A stretch of 64,000 bases of DNA from Puccinia triticina (Eukaryota > Basidiomycota > Pucciniomycetes > Pucciniales > Pucciniaceae), in assembly GCF_026914185.1 (NCBI RefSeq), contig NC_070574.1:3686501-3750500 (forward strand), in the 5' to 3' direction. The translations under genes and the position numbers were made by a program. Position 1 is the stretch's first letter. Each line of letters starts with the position of its first letter. The notes beneath the pieces are model-generated. The model was not told the origin of the DNA, did no database searches, and saw only the letters and a program-made list of their open reading frames with translations. Below, piece by piece: positions 45,105-57,904 of this stretch.

Positions 45105-45412
45105 AGGACTAATGTCCCATATTTGGCCTGAGGCTGACGGGTTTTTTCAACAAAAATGTGTGATTTTGTGTTTACAACTCTCCTACAACTTGGTATCACC
45201 TCATAATCCAAATCCCAGTTGGCCATGTCTAGCCCTTGATCTCAGCTGTCTTGTACATGTTTTTTCAAGGAAATTCATCAAGAACTGGCCGCTCAGCAGC
45301 CATTCTTGTAAGTGCATTTTCTGAGCAATGTGACAGACCCGCTGGGCCATTTGCAGGCCAAGTTTAGACACTTTCTCACGGTTTCAGCCTTGCAAGGCCT
45401 TGCAAGCCGCGC

Positions 45413-45832
45413 TTTTACAACATTGTTTTTTCAAGGGATGGGGGTAGGTATTGTGTTAAACACATCAGAATATGGAGAAAGAAAAACTGATTCTAATGGT
45501 GCCAGAGGCTGTGAAGAAATTCAATGGGTATACGGTGATATGGGGGTTAGAAGGAATTTTTAGATGTTTGGCTGGGCAGCCTCAGGCCAAATATTGGACA
45601 TTGGGCACAAGTCCCTCCCACTTGCAGGAAGGACTTGTGCCTAATGTCTAACATTTGGCTTGAGGCTGCCCAGCCAAATGTTGAAAAAGTCCTTCTAACC
45701 CCCATATCACCGCATACCCCTCTGATTTTTTCACAGCCTCCGGTACCATTAGAATCAGATTTTGCTTCTACATAATCTCATGTGTCCAAAGCAACACCTA
45801 CCACCTCCCGCTGAAAAAAAAATGATGTAGAA
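45413..45832. repeat. Second foldback: arms of about 200 bases
   Basis: Left arm 45413-45612 and right arm 45629-45832 are imperfect reverse complements. CACAAGTCCCTCCC and its complement flank a short centre, and GGGTATACGGTGATATGGGGGTTAGAAGGA is answered by TCCTTCTAACCCCCATATCACCGCATACCC. It is less perfect than the foldback at 40989, so older or under no constraint. Confidence 0.88.
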
Positions 45833-46271
45833 ATTCCACCTGGGAGCCTATCTGGCCTGATCTAAACCGGATAGCCAGTCCGGCCTAAACACATGAAATT
45901 AAGGTTTGTCATCATATGTCAAACCCTGTGGGACTCCTTGCTTATGCAATTGAGAGACCTGCCCATATTAATCCAATACTGGAAAAAAACTGTGAGAGCG
46001 TGTCCTACCTCAACCTTTGGATAATCCAATGGCTTCTTCGCATTGCTCAGGAATAGCCCTCACCAGAATGGCCACTGAGCGGCAAGTTTTTGATGGTTCT
46101 ACTTGAAAACATATGTACAGGACAGCTCAGATTGAGAGCTATAACCTGGCATATGGGGCTTTGAATTTCAAGTTGAGAGGGAGAGGGAATAGAGATGTAA
46201 ATAGGGGGGTTCACGTAAGGCTGATTTCACAAATCAGCCACCAAAACCAGCAGATGCAGCTTTTGAAAATC
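45833..46271. other. Intergenic, nothing recognised
   Basis: No gene or structured repeat is supported. Confidence 0.4.
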
Positions 46272-46660
46272 CTGAGAAAGCAAAAAGGTTTGGCTGGGCA
46301 GCTCCCCTTTGGAAGCAATCTGCAAGGCATAAACCTTACTCACAGGTGCATGAGCAGACAAAATCAGCATTGCTTTTTTTGCAACGTGAACCCCCCTAAT
46401 ATAAAATATGTGATTTTCTGCGCAAAACCCTGTCAGCCTCAGGCAAAGAATTTACTCACAGGTGCATGAGCAGACAAAATCAGCATTGCTTTTTTTGCAA
46501 CGTGAACCCCCCCAATATAAAATATGTGATTTTCTGCGCAAAACCCTGTCAGCCTCAGGCAAAGAATGTGACTTAAGTCCTAAGCCTCTCCTTTGGAGAC
46601 GCTTCGCGCCTCCTTGGAGAGGCTTAGTTAAGCTCGCACAGGGAGGGACTTGTGTTCAGT
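46272..46660. repeat. Repeat module with a 116-base tandem duplication
   Basis: Bases 46336-46451 and 46452-46567 are two head-to-tail copies of one 116-base unit with hardly any difference, so the duplication is recent. The first part matches 385-510. The block after the second copy (46588-46633) is the CCTCTCCTTTGGAGACGCTTCGCG hairpin. Confidence 0.85.
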
Positions 46661-46894
46661 TCGCCATCGGATGCTCCGAGGATGGGGCGGAAGCCTGCCC
46701 CGTGGTGTTAGAGTAAAGCAGGGGTACCCGTACCCCCGGGTCTCAGGCGCGGGCATTCCGCTGAATGGCTTGGCATTGCTCGACTTTTGCCACTGGTGAT
46801 CACTCTCATTACTCAACATTCCTTCCCAAATCGACTGACCAGAACTCACTTGAAAGAATATCAAGCAGCTCCGGACAGTCACTTTTCCTTCAAG

Positions 46895-47752
46895 ATGGAT
46901 AAATTCGTCATTCGGAAAGACAAGCCCACTGATCGTCGTTCTCCACGGCCGCGTCCTAGGAGCACTTACTCGAAACCGACCAGCGTCTCATCAGTGAAAT
47001 CATCCCGTGGTGTCCCTCAAGCCCCATTTCTCTCGAGTGCAACCAGTCGGGCCAATCGAATCATTGACTCAACCCTTGCCGAGCCTTCGAATCCCGTAAC
47101 ACATAATGACTCCTACCGCCGTGCTCAGCATGTCGTCAGCGCCGCTACTGGCCATCAACAGAGTAACGGCCGTAGCGCTTCTTCCTCATCACACTATAAT
47201 GCAACCAGACTTTCCAAACTTCGCGCTCAAGCCAAACCGGCTGAAACAAATATCCTCAAGCAAGTCGTAGTCTGTAAGCTCTTGTGATGTATCGCCACAG
47301 TTATCATGAGCAATGTTTTTGTTGGATATTTCTCACTGTTTTTCTTGTCCACAGATATCAATGGATACACCGGTACTGAAGTTACAAACCAAGCATTGAT
47401 TGGGATGATCCAATCAGCGGGAGGAGAGACACGACCAGTACTGAGTGCGGCCTGTACACATATCGTGACGGCGATGCCTCTGAGTGCGAAGAAAGCTCAA
47501 CAAGAGATTGAGCGACGGAAAGCCGGGCCACGCATCGTCCAGCCGCAATGGGTACTAGACTCAATTCGTTTGGAAAAACGTCAGCCTGAGTGGAAGTATC
47601 CTGTTCAACAATCACATGTACGCGTCCACCCTACTTTTCTACTCTCTTCGTCTCCCTCTCAGTACTTTTCTTAATCACTCAATTCTTTCGCTGCTTTTAC
47701 TTTCTAGACCCAGAATCGAATATCTTCAATCTTCGAGAAAGCTCCGCCGTAA
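46895..47752 (+). CDS. Small BRCT-domain protein
   Basis: Three exons in phase give 228 residues: 46895-47273, 47355-47617 and 47708-47752 (introns GTAAGC..CCACAG and GTACGC..TTCTAG). The N-terminal 120 residues are basic and Ser/Arg-rich (starts MDKFVIRKDKP). A single BRCT domain follows at about residues 125-210, from VVVYINGYTGTEVTNQ through GGETRPVLSAACTHIVTA to QPQWVLDSIRLEKRQPEWKY; the Trp of the last helix is present. BRCT domains bind phosphopeptides or DNA ends in DNA-damage proteins. The extended form PQWVLDSI.....P.W.Y resembles the BRCT of the REV1 type, but no polymerase region follows, so I do not name it. Confidence 0.8.
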
Positions 47753-48829
47753 AAGGCAGCACTGAGCTAGCTTGATTTTCTTGTAACTCAACTGTACAGA
47801 TACAATCCCTTAAAAATCTAAATTGTACTAGTAGAGATTATCTGTAAGTTTTATGAGTAATATAACATACTTGTCAAGCACTCTGACAATGCCGCCTGAA
47901 ATGGGGGCAACAGTTTGAAGTTTTAAAGTGGAGAATCATCTCAGTTGTGCTTCACATCAGCATCATATGTCCGCATAACAAACAAAAGAACTTGATGTTT
48001 TGTACACTGACACAAGACACCCTATCAAGTTGAGATATGGGTTAGTGAGGACTTTGACGATGCCCTTATACGGTCTTGTGCCTCAACGGTCCCACAATTT
48101 TGCAATTGTGTAATTTCGTGAGTGGAGGAAACCTGGTTCCTTGAAAACTGAGCGGGAAAAGGGGAAAAGAGTAAACCAGATCATAATCGAATGATGGGCT
48201 TGGTAGAGATTGGCTGTTGCCTGCTCTCGTGCAGACGAACTTGTAGTCTGTTGGTTGCTTGGTATTCTCGCATACTGATGCCGGCGTTTCGTTGTTTCGG
48301 CCCAACATTGCGCCGAAGTCCTCTCACCTCCATGAGCTAGCATGATAGCGAAGATCACAATGTCCTATCGATTCTGCGGAGTGAAGAAGTTCTTCACGAC
48401 GCGGTTGCTTGCGGTAGGAGTTCGTCGATGTCCCCCAAAGACTTCGGCCTTGTCTCATCGAAGCGCCCATGCAAGCTCCAACGCAAGACAACCTCCTTGA
48501 TAAGCGCGAGTCGTTGCGTGCGTTGCCATCGTCAATGAAACCACTTGAGGATCGTCGGTTTCGAGGTAATGGAGAAGACATCAACTGGCTCGTTAAGCAT
48601 AAACAAGGAGAAGCCCGACCCTTAAAGTCTAGCGGAATGTCAAGACTTACTTTGGAATAGAACAGGGGAAAAAAATAAGATCTTTACACTCGTTCGTATT
48701 CGTTCCTGGAAAAAACCTTCACTTCATCATCCAAAATTTCACTTGCAATCTCTGCTCCAGGCAGCTACACTTTTCCATTCCATCTTTGTTCCTGTCCTCC
48801 TCCTTGCTTTCCCCGTCACCACCTTGACC
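47753..48829. other. Intergenic, with a possible small minus-strand gene
   Basis: A minus-strand frame at 48324-48584 (86 codons, Ser/Arg-rich) ends just after a GTGAGA donor-like site, and another lies at 48066-48358. They could be exons of a small gene divergent from the next one, but nothing identifies them. Confidence 0.25.
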
Positions 48830-51698
48830 ATGGTCGTCTTAGCCACCATGAAGACACCCTTCTTCACGTCACTGTCAATACACATGTGCATGTTGTTCTT
48901 TGCCTCCCATAACTTGGCGGAAGACAATATGACAGTTTTTTCGACGAGCTCTTTGGACCAATCCTACCAGTATAATTCGAGTAGCACATCTACAACGACT
49001 TATGACGACGGGACTTTTCGGAAACCTGGGTAAGCTTGTGTGGTAGTATTACGTTTGTGGTTCTTGGCCTGATCCAAGCTCTTATCTGCCGTTAGGGCTC
49101 GAACTACTCAGGGTTCGAAAAACAAAAATTGGTGCGGAAAGTAAGTCAAGCAGTTACATGCGATGAACAGAACTTGACTTGAATTGAAGATGTTTTCCCG
49201 AACAGGCCTTATGGAGCATCTTTCACGCCAAATAGCGATGGGGGACCTTTCAGCTCTGCACTTTCATCAGGGCCCAGGTTGAATTTACAATGCACTCCAA
49301 AACTCAATCCATACCTCGAAGGGGATGGGCCCGAAATCAGCAGTATTATCGTCGACGCTGGTCTAACATACTACCCTGTGGAGGGCGCTGTAGAGATTTC
49401 GGAAAAAGTCACGCAACTCCAGATAGTCATTATAAATACCAACACCAGTCAGGCTATCACTGCTGGTATCGTCGCTGTCAATACCCTCGGAAATCATTTC
49501 CAGTTTCCTTTAAACACTCTTGGAAAACCTAGCACAGACTCCTACCATATCATATGTCAAGCTTATTCACATGATGAATACCTCGCCGAACGTCCCGTCT
49601 CTCTTCAATATCTACCTGATCTCAGTGGAAAGGGTACGGGGGTCGCGGTCAGAGTTAACTCGGAATCTGGAACATTGATGGTCACAAATGATAAAGGAGC
49701 ATTACAAACCTTGATCCCCTTTGGGTAAGTCATTCCGAACACTTTTGAATTCCATGAGCTTAGAAGAGAAACATAAATGACTAATCATGAGCATTTGATT
49801 CCATAGGTTTGCAGTAGGTATAGGCAGATTCCCACTCCCTCAAATTTGTTTCCGAAATGACCCTAATCACGTTTATTGCCTAATGCCCTATGTGTCGTTA
49901 TGAAACTTGCTTTTTCGACAGATTATAGCAAGCAGTACTCGGATGCTATGATCGCCGCCCTAATAAATACATTGAAAGAACTAAAAGGTCTGTTTGATCT
50001 AAACCCAAGTCCTCAAATGAGATTTTGAAATCTGACAGATATATTTTTACAAATATAGTTAATACCGTACAACTAATCCTAGGTCCTCAAGGTGCCAGTG
50101 ATATACCCCAGCTGAAAGAATTCTTACACGAACTAGGCCAGGCTGGGATTTGGATCCAATATGATATGCGTAACCTCTACTGGAATAAAGAGCTGTAAGA
50201 GTGGTTGAAGCCATCCTTCCGTTTGCAACATGTTTTAATCATTTGATTGAATCAATCACCAGGGTGGCTTCCAATATTAAAGTTGCTCAACAGCATCCCA
50301 ATGTTCTGCTTTACCATACAGCGATGGAGTAAGCCTTTAAACAACCGAACTCTTACTCTATTTATAATTAACTAAATAGATTATTTCCTTGTCATTTTTT
50401 TTGTTTCTACAGACCAGATGGACGTGGGATCAAAGTAGATGATATACATCAAACTAGCCAAAGCGTCAAACTGAATGATCCTTATCATCCAGTTTCATTA
50501 GTAAGTCAGGCTGCTCTATTTGATTTATTAGCCTATGGTTGTTTCAGCTCACAATTTCGCTGTTTTTCAATAGACTCTCAGCTGTGAAGATTACCAGTTC
50601 TCAAACTACACCAATGGAAATGATATAGTCTTGACCAGTAAGTAATAAAACTGGAAATAACAACATTTTCTCAGCTAAAATGACTTGCCAAATTATGTCT
50701 GCTTTCAGATCCATTTGTGATAGAAGCAAACCAGTTGAGTATCCAAACTTTTTTGCGCTAGTGCGGTCATCTCATCGCTTACAATATTTATGATTTTAAA
50801 ATTCTCAGGCGTTCTTCAGGGGACGTAACCACTTCAAATTCAGTTTATGGCTCTTCTTCTTGTGATAAGTGAGTGCGAAAACATCTTTATTGGAAGAAAC
50901 GCAGTCTTAAACGAGGTCTCGGAACTGATATTGTCCCTCACAGCTGCAAGGGAAGCTTCCTCGACTTGGTGAACCGAATTCGAATCTTTCGCAACAGGCG
51001 ACACATTCTTCACAAGGATCGTACCATGCAGTTCTGGGGAGTTCCCCAAGCTGATTGTGCCCAAGGCGGCAATCAAGTCCCAACGGGCGAACAATTTCTT
51101 CTGATGTGTACTGTTTACATCATAGAAGGAGCTGTTGGTCTGATGACATGGAATGACAAGTTGGATTTCTCCCCAGATGTAAGTCACCAACTGTCCGCAT
51201 CTTCTTCCATTCATCTCAATATTGATGCTTATCGTGGGTCTCTCTATATATGTTTTTTACCAGCTGAAGAAGGCGATCCAGACAATGGGGATGTCTTTGC
51301 CCCAAATAGGACGGTATCTCGAAAGACCACAGTCATTTCTTCCCCTTCCACCCACAAACACCTATCCAAACGACACCTTCATCGCCAACATATGGTTAAA
51401 CCAGGCCGACCAAACGATCCTAGTGATGGTTGCCAATTTGGCGCCCAAGCAAGCCTCCTGGGAAGTCCACCCACCCCCTTTTAAGTTCAACTCTACTGAT
51501 ACCAGTCAGCTCCAAACTAGTTGGTTATACGTATCCGAAAACTCTCAACACCCAACCATTGTTCACAAGAAAGAGACTTTGAGCTTGACTGGAAGCTTGC
51601 AGGGCTATGGCTTTGGTGCCTGGATCATCCAAGATAAATCAGCTGCAGATACCTCCACCGGAACCGCCCCGCTACAAAACCAATGGACCACTCAATAG
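48830..51698 (+). CDS. Secreted glycoside-hydrolase-like protein, 13 exons
   Basis: Exons join in phase to 641 residues: 48830-49029, 49096-49140, 49206-49724, 49807-49817, 49922-49987, 50083-50194, 50263-50328, 50413-50500, 50574-50637, 50709-50733, 50809-50868, 50944-51178 and 51264-51698. The start at 48830 has a good context (GACCATGG) and opens a hydrophobic leader (..SLSIHMCMLFFASHNLA), so secretion is likely. The middle has barrel-like strands: GIWIQYDMRNLYW, VLLYHTAMEPDGRG, DPYHPVSLTLSCEDYQF and DIVLTNPFVIEAN, then a Cys pair SSCDNCKG. The tail looks like a beta-sandwich (NIWLNQADQTILVMVANLA). The layout recalls unclassified basidiomycete extracellular proteins with a glycoside-hydrolase barrel. 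Substrate and catalytic residues are not known. Exon 4 is only 11 bases long. Confidence 0.75.
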
Positions 51699-52311
51699 AC
51701 ACTTGCCTACAGACTTTAAATTCACCGCAGTGATTGTAATTTAGGTTTTATGAGTTTTCTTTACAAGAGAACAATTATTCCTGGGTGTTTTTTTCTTCTT
51801 CATTGTTTGTTTCATAATATTTCTTGTGACAGTGACATGGATATGTAATGACTGCGAAGGGATGAACTTCCAAGTTTACTACCATTCTTTATCTAGTGTT
51901 CTCTCTTTTCTCTTTTCCTAAGAATTGAAATAAAAATTTGGCAGATTTTCCTTGATGTTTATTTAGTCACTCCTCAGGAACAAAGGAGTACTGTTCAAAC
52001 TCAAGTGTCTTTCCACTTCACTTTGTTTTCATAACAAAAAGCCGTGGACAATTTCAATGGGATAAAAAGTTGCTATGTACTCGAAAAGAAACTCTCAGAA
52101 AGTACCACTGGAAGCGGAGTGCTTGCCACTACCTGTCACGCTGTGAGATGTGACAGCCATGGTGACAGACCGGGCCGTGGGCTTCAGGATGAACCGAAGT
52201 GGAGCACTTTCTGACCAGACAAACACCACCCAGGAACTTTGACGACCAAGACCTCTACTCATCGACCGCTGTTCGTGCACACCGGTGTTACCAGTTCGTC
52301 GGTTGATCGGG
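51699..52311. other. Intergenic between two plus-strand genes
   Basis: It holds the 3' end of the previous gene and the promoter of the next. A 5' exon of the next gene between 52150 and 52250 is possible. Confidence 0.4.
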
Positions 52312-53348
52312 ATGGTGGCAAATGCCGGCCCGAGTTCACTCTCCGAGCTGGCCGAGCCGGAGTTCGTAAGACAAGAGATGGCCAAAGTAGTGATTGGTGG
52401 AGTCACCACTGGTCAGCGACACTTGATCGATGCTGGGCTGCCCCTTCCCATTCTGATGACATTGACCTTTGAAATTGTATTCCCTCATCTCTATGTAGGT
52501 ATCGCTGGGATGACGATCGGCTCACTCTTGGCAGTGCAGAAGAACCTTCCAGCTACCGTGCCTGGCCTGACGATGTGCATCAAAACGTCCAGCTTCGGGA
52601 CCGCTTTCTTTGGTCAGTCTCATCCTTCGCCCAAAATATCACCGATCCAATCGATTTGATAGGACTTGATCACCCCCCTAAGAAAACCAAAGACTGATTT
52701 GATTTTTTCTTCTTCTTTGTTATGTGCCTATATCTGTATGTGAAAGGTATCTAGCGCTGCGACAGTTCGTCGTCAACCCGGTCCTCCAAATCAATCGGGT
52801 TCCGACCACCTCGAGCTCGAGTACCCCACACTTTCACGGCCTCTTGTCTACCGGGATATCCGCTGCGATGGTCGGCGGCTCGGTGAACGGCTACCTGCGT
52901 GTGTCCTGTGTTCCTCTCACCCCTCTCCTCCGATCCTGGTTCGCTTCTGGTGACAAGGTGCAGCGGCGGAGAACGAAGGACTAACAGACCGATTGGATGC
53001 TAAAAAAAACTAGGTGGCAGAAGAGTGATTGGGCGGAGCGGCCTGACGACCGGGCTAGTCTGTTGCACGCTGCAGATCGTGTACAACGAGCTAGGGATCC
53101 TGCGGCGGATGGTGTTCGATTCGAGGAGTGGGGAGGTCAAGGGGGGTGGTCCTGAGCGGCCGGTGGCCCCGGCATGGTGGGAGGCCTGGATCCCGCTGTC
53201 GAAGATCTCGGACGAGGAGTGGAAGGAGCGGCTGTCGGTGCAGCTCGCCGACAACGGGCTCCAGCTCGCGACCCTCAACCAGCAAATCAGCCAGCTCCAG
53301 AATGCAATCTCCAACCATCGCAAGGGCCCCCCTGCTAATCCCTCCTAA
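52312..53348 (+). CDS. Gly-rich membrane protein, possibly Tim17-like, unknown function
   Basis: Three exons in phase give 276 residues: 52312-52612, 52755-52949 and 53014-53348. The reading phase selects acceptor ATCTAG at 52754, because the nearer GAAAG gives a stop, and donor TCTG/GTGACA. Hydrophobic Gly-containing segments are VVIGGVTTG, YVGIAGMTIGSLLAV, SFGTAFFALRQFVV, GLLSTGISAAMVGGSVNGYL and GLTTGLVCCTLQIVYNELG. The C-terminus is amphipathic and Gln-rich (LATLNQQISQLQNAISNH). The spacing of Gly in the helices and the FFALRQFVV motif recall Tim17/22-type proteins of mitochondria, but this is a weak resemblance. The start codon is uncertain: an upstream exon may exist. Confidence 0.55.
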
Positions 53349-53845
53349 AAAAACGAGTTCCTAGCCATCGGCCGGCTGGACAAAGTCGTGTTTGGTTGTG
53401 CTCCTGTCCTTCGCATCTTCCTCTGCTGCCCAGCGTTTTATATGTCTCAACCCGCGAAATCTTAGAGATAGCCATCCTGGGATGATGTCTGTGATGAATG
53501 CCTGAGGAATGAGCAGACAATGAGGGAGGGAGATTTCTCGACCAAAGCTCATGTGCCCTGATCTGATGGTTGCTTGAGGATACATGCGTGATTTGTCTGA
53601 GTTTATGTCGTGGTGAGTAGTATGTATACAATGCTTAGGGAGTTGATGAAGGTGTTTGTAGTGGAAGAGTGTTTGGTGGAAGTGAGCTGTTCTGGGGATG
53701 TTTATGGTTTCAGGCTGGGTGCAGTTGTGCTCTTACTCGGCCACTCTCCCACACAGCACAGCACAGCCCCACCCAACACCACATTCCCCCCCCCCCCCCC
53801 CCACCCCCACCACCCCCAACAAACCCACCGCCAACAACGCAGAAG
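53349..53845. other. Promoter region of the LIM-RhoGAP gene
   Basis: It includes a long pyrimidine stretch just upstream of the start (C run at 53787-53802, then CCACCCCC units). No minus-strand gene is supported. Confidence 0.5.
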
Positions 53846-56800
53846 ATGGAAAACGGACAGAACGAAGGCTCATCCTCAGCAGACAGGATCATCTGCAACG
53901 GATGCAAACTCACGCTCGAAGAGAACGGAACGGCAAGCGACAGCGTCGTCGTCTCATTCGGAAACTCGCTCTGGCATGTCGACTGGTCAGTAGCAATCAA
54001 AACCAGCACCAGCACCAGCACCAGCTAACACTCTCTCTTCCCCAGCTTCCGATGTGCAAAGTGTCGCAACCTAGTCGAGCATGACACCAACCTCCTCCTG
54101 CTCTCCGATGGCTCGCCCGTCTGCGAGAACTGCTCGTACATCTGCTCGGTCTGCAAGCTGCCCATCTCAAACGAAGCCATCGTCACCGGAGAGGAATCAT
54201 ACCATGCCGACTGCTTCCGCTGCCGGTCCTGCTCGAACCGGATCGAGGAACTCATCTTTGCCAAGACCAGCCAGGGCATCTACTGCATGACCTGCCACAA
54301 CGAACGCGTCACCCGCTCCAGGCGACATGCCGAAGCCAAACGGAACAAGTCCACCGCCAACACCACCAGCAGCGGAACCAAGAAGGAGAGAGACCGAGAG
54401 AGAGCAGACAAACCAAACCCGAACCGATCCAAACCCAGGAACCTCATCGCCCCGCAGAAATCCCCACAGCCCGCCAACTCGTCATCCTTCCCACTATCAG
54501 CCACCGACCCAGCCCTCAACAGCAACCACTCCAATCATCACCACCACCCTCACCAGCACCACCACCACCACCACCTGCCCGGCCTCCCCTCATCCCATCC
54601 AGACCCCTCCAACAAACCGCTCTCCAGTCTGCCCAACACCCCCCGCAGCCCACACCCTCCCCTCAAGACAAACTCGAGCTCAAACTCTCTCCTCAACTCC
54701 TACCTCAGCCATCAGCCCGGACTGGCCAGCTCCCACGGCTCATCAACCGTCCCCCACAAGGAGTCCTACTCCCTCGACCATGGCCAGAGACCCCTCCAGA
54801 CCAGCAGATCAACATCCCCCATCCTGCCCACCCGTCGTCGAGGTGGATCGGCCTCATCAGTCCATCATCCGTCTAACAACGGCCATTCTGCCGCCTTACA
54901 CCCTCACGAACCCATCAACCCCCACCACCACGCCTCCTCACAAGCTGCTCAGAACACCATCACTCGTCCTTCGACTGCCGACGGTAAGGGTCCCTCTTCC
55001 AAACCCCTCCAATCATACTTTACATCCTCCGCCATCAATCGCTCCTACGAGTCCTCCCCTCATCTCCCCGCCAATCGATCCCACCCTCAAGCCGAACACG
55101 GCCGTACGGCCATGGATAGGAACAGGCCCATCGCTCCCAGAGCCGATCCAGTCGATCCCAAACTCAGAACCAAGCATCGCTCCGTCTCCCTGAGCTCCTT
55201 CGACGACATCACCCTTCAGAATCAAAACAATCTGCTCCATCCCGGCCCAGGCTCAGACACTCAGCACCACATGAACCTCGCCTCCGACCCCACCGCCTTT
55301 TCCTACAACGACATCTTCTCCTCCCTCGATCACAATCCGGACGGCCAAGCAGAGGACCCTACTCGACTGATGTCTCAACTAGAGCTCTCGGCAATCGACA
55401 TCGAAGACCTGCTTGCCACACCCACCGCCGTCGATCCCCGAGATCCACGTGTGTCGTCAACCGCCGGTCGGCCCGAGATCGACGAGATCAGCAAAAAAGT
55501 GCGCGAGTCGATCAGTCTGAGCCGAGATAAACCGAATCAGACGGCCACAGGCCTGGGCTTCGACGTCGGACTAGTCGAGAAACTCCTCTGGGAACTCGAC
55601 GAAACCAAGGAAAGGATGAAGGCCCTCCAGGACGAATACCATCAGATGAAACGAGTCAGTCGAAGCGCTTACGAGGGCTTCAGTCTGGCAAGACAAAATT
55701 ATGACACTCAAGTCTCACAGCGTCAAGATGCTGAAGCAAAGATGAAGGAACTCAAGACGAGGATGATCGAGCAAGCTTCACGATTAAAAGAAATGGATTC
55801 CTTGAAGACCCTGGAGTTTCAATCCGAAGAACTAAAAGATTCCGTATCCGGTTTACAGAAACATGTTAGTCAGCTGGCTGCCGAGCGGGATTTTAGAATC
55901 GCCGAGGTGGAGGCATTAAACGATATTAGCGATCAAGTCAAGAAGACGGGCGAGCTCCCAAGTGGCGAGAGTCTTTCGGAACGCTTTGATCAGCTCCGAA
56001 AGCGATATCTCCACGAGGTCCAAGACCTGGCCAGCGAGCGAGATCGGTTGAAAGAAGAGGTAGCCCATCTCGCGAGCATCCGGGAGTCACAAGCGAAAGA
56101 GCTAGCGTCCTTGAACCAGCGCCAAGACGCCCTGACGGAGATGAACGCGACGGCGGTGAAAAGATTGGAAGAGACCCGAAGTACAGCCTCACGCATCCTC
56201 GCCCGCCACCCCGCCCCAGCCAGCACGATCAAGCCCAGCCTGAACTCCCCGACCACTATGACTGGTGGCCAGTCGAGCGCACACGACTCCGACTTCCCCA
56301 TCCAGATGTCCCCCGAGGTGAACATCGCGACGACGCGCAAGTTCAAGTGGGGCAAGAGTCACACCCACAAAGCCTCGACAGCCGCCAGCTCGCGCCAACT
56401 GCATCATGCCAAGAACGCCAGCTCGATCAGTACGCCCGAGTCGGCCGGGATCAATAACGGGGCCGCTCATAACGACCATCCGGCTAACAGCTCTGGTACC
56501 ACCAACCCGCCCACCAACTCCTCCTCCGGCAATCTCTCCTCCAACAACCATGCCAACGCCTCCGCTGGTAACAACAACAACAGCAGCTCTTCCAATGTCG
56601 CGTCGAGCTCGATCGTCGGCTTGCGTCCGCACAACTTCCAGCCCGTCAGTGCGCTCCGACCTGTGCGGTGCGATTACTGTGGGGACAAGCTATGGGGACT
56701 AGCTGAAGTGCGATGCACAGGTCCGTCCATCTTTTTTTTTTTTTTTTACACTTCAGAAAGAGGAAAGTATTTGACTGATCCTTACTGGGGGATTTGGATT

Positions 56801-57904
56801 CGTATAGCTTGTGGGAGCTACAGCCACACGAAATGTGCGGCGAACTTCTTCGGCTGTCACGCCTCGAGCGGCCCCAGTAATCCGAGCCATGGTACCATGT
56901 CCAGCTCGCTCCTCGTCTCCGGCGCCGGGTCGATCGAGGAGGACGTCGAGAGCGTTCTGTTCGGCAACGACCTCGTTAACCAGGCTCGGGCTGAGAATAA
57001 ACTGGTGCCTAGTGTGGTCACTAAGTGTATCGAAGCCGTCGAGGAACAAGGTCGGCATTTCCCGTCCATTCACTTCAACAAAAGCTTGTTTATTTAACTC
57101 TGGATGGGGTTATGTTGTAGGGCTTAACTTTGAGGGCATCTATCGTAAGACGGGCGGGATGTCGTCGGTGAAGATGATCCAGAACTGCTTCGAAAGAGGC
57201 CAGAGTATGAACTTCAACGACCTCGACAAGTTCAACGACATCTCCGCGATCACCTCGACGTTGAAAAACTACTTCAGACAACTGCCCAATCCTTTATTCA
57301 CCTTCGAATTACACGAGGCGTTTGTGACTGTTGCTAGTAAGCCCCTTTCCCCCTTCCCCTTTATCTCCCAAAACCACACACACACCTATTGATTGTTGTT
57401 TTTGTGGAAGCGATGGCGCAAGAGAACATCCGCTTAGAAGCCCTAGAGCGCGTGATCTACCAACTGCCAGCGGTGCATTTCGAGACGCTGAAAGTGCTGA
57501 TGAACCATCTGAGCAAGATCGAGAAGCAATCGGAGCACAACAAGATGACCTCGCAGAACCTGGGCGTGATCTTTGGCCCGACCCTGCTCCGCTCGGCGAA
57601 CCCGAACAGACAGTTCTCGGACATGCCGTTCACGGCCAAGATCGTCGAGCTTACGGTCCTCAATCGGCCCCTCCTCTTCCGGAAGCCTTTCGGCACTAAC
57701 CCCTCGTCGTCCACCCCGTCCCCCAACAGTGCCAGCCCGGCCGCCGCCCCCAGTCTCCCCGCCTCCTCGACCGCAACGATGCACCCGTCTTTGCCAAGGG
57801 GAGACCACCACGCTATCCAGCACTCCTCCGCCTCATCCACACCCTCCTCCTCCAACCTCTCCATCATCCATCCCTCGTCCTCATCGAACCTCGTCGCACA
57901 GTAG
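53846..57904 (+). CDS. LIM-LIM-C1-RhoGAP protein (Rga-type GTPase-activating protein)
   Basis: Five exons in phase give 1,255 residues: 53846-53985, 54046-56720, 56808-57050, 57121-57336 and 57411-57904. Two LIM domains come first (residues 17-76 CNGC..HVDCFRCAKC..CENC, and 80-132 CSVC..HADCFRCRSC..CMTCH). A long Ser/Pro/His-rich region follows, then coiled coil at about 555-755 (VEKLLWELDETKERMK onward), a C1-type zinc finger at about 908-960 (HNFQPVSALRPVRCDYCGDKLWG..HTKCAANFFGC, split by intron 2), and RhoGAP at about 975-1185. The arginine finger is in GIYRKTGG (residue near 1028), and the later signature is NLGVIFGPTLLR. This order matches fungal Rga-type regulators of Cdc42 and Rho GTPases in polarity. 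Intron 2 (87 bases) is in frame, so retention would insert 29 residues into the C1 finger. Confidence 0.95.

Noticed and set aside
53710..54021. Minus-strand Gly-rich frame opposite the LIM exon
   Set aside because: The run of Gly is the complement of the C-run upstream of the RhoGAP start; the other strand has the real gene.
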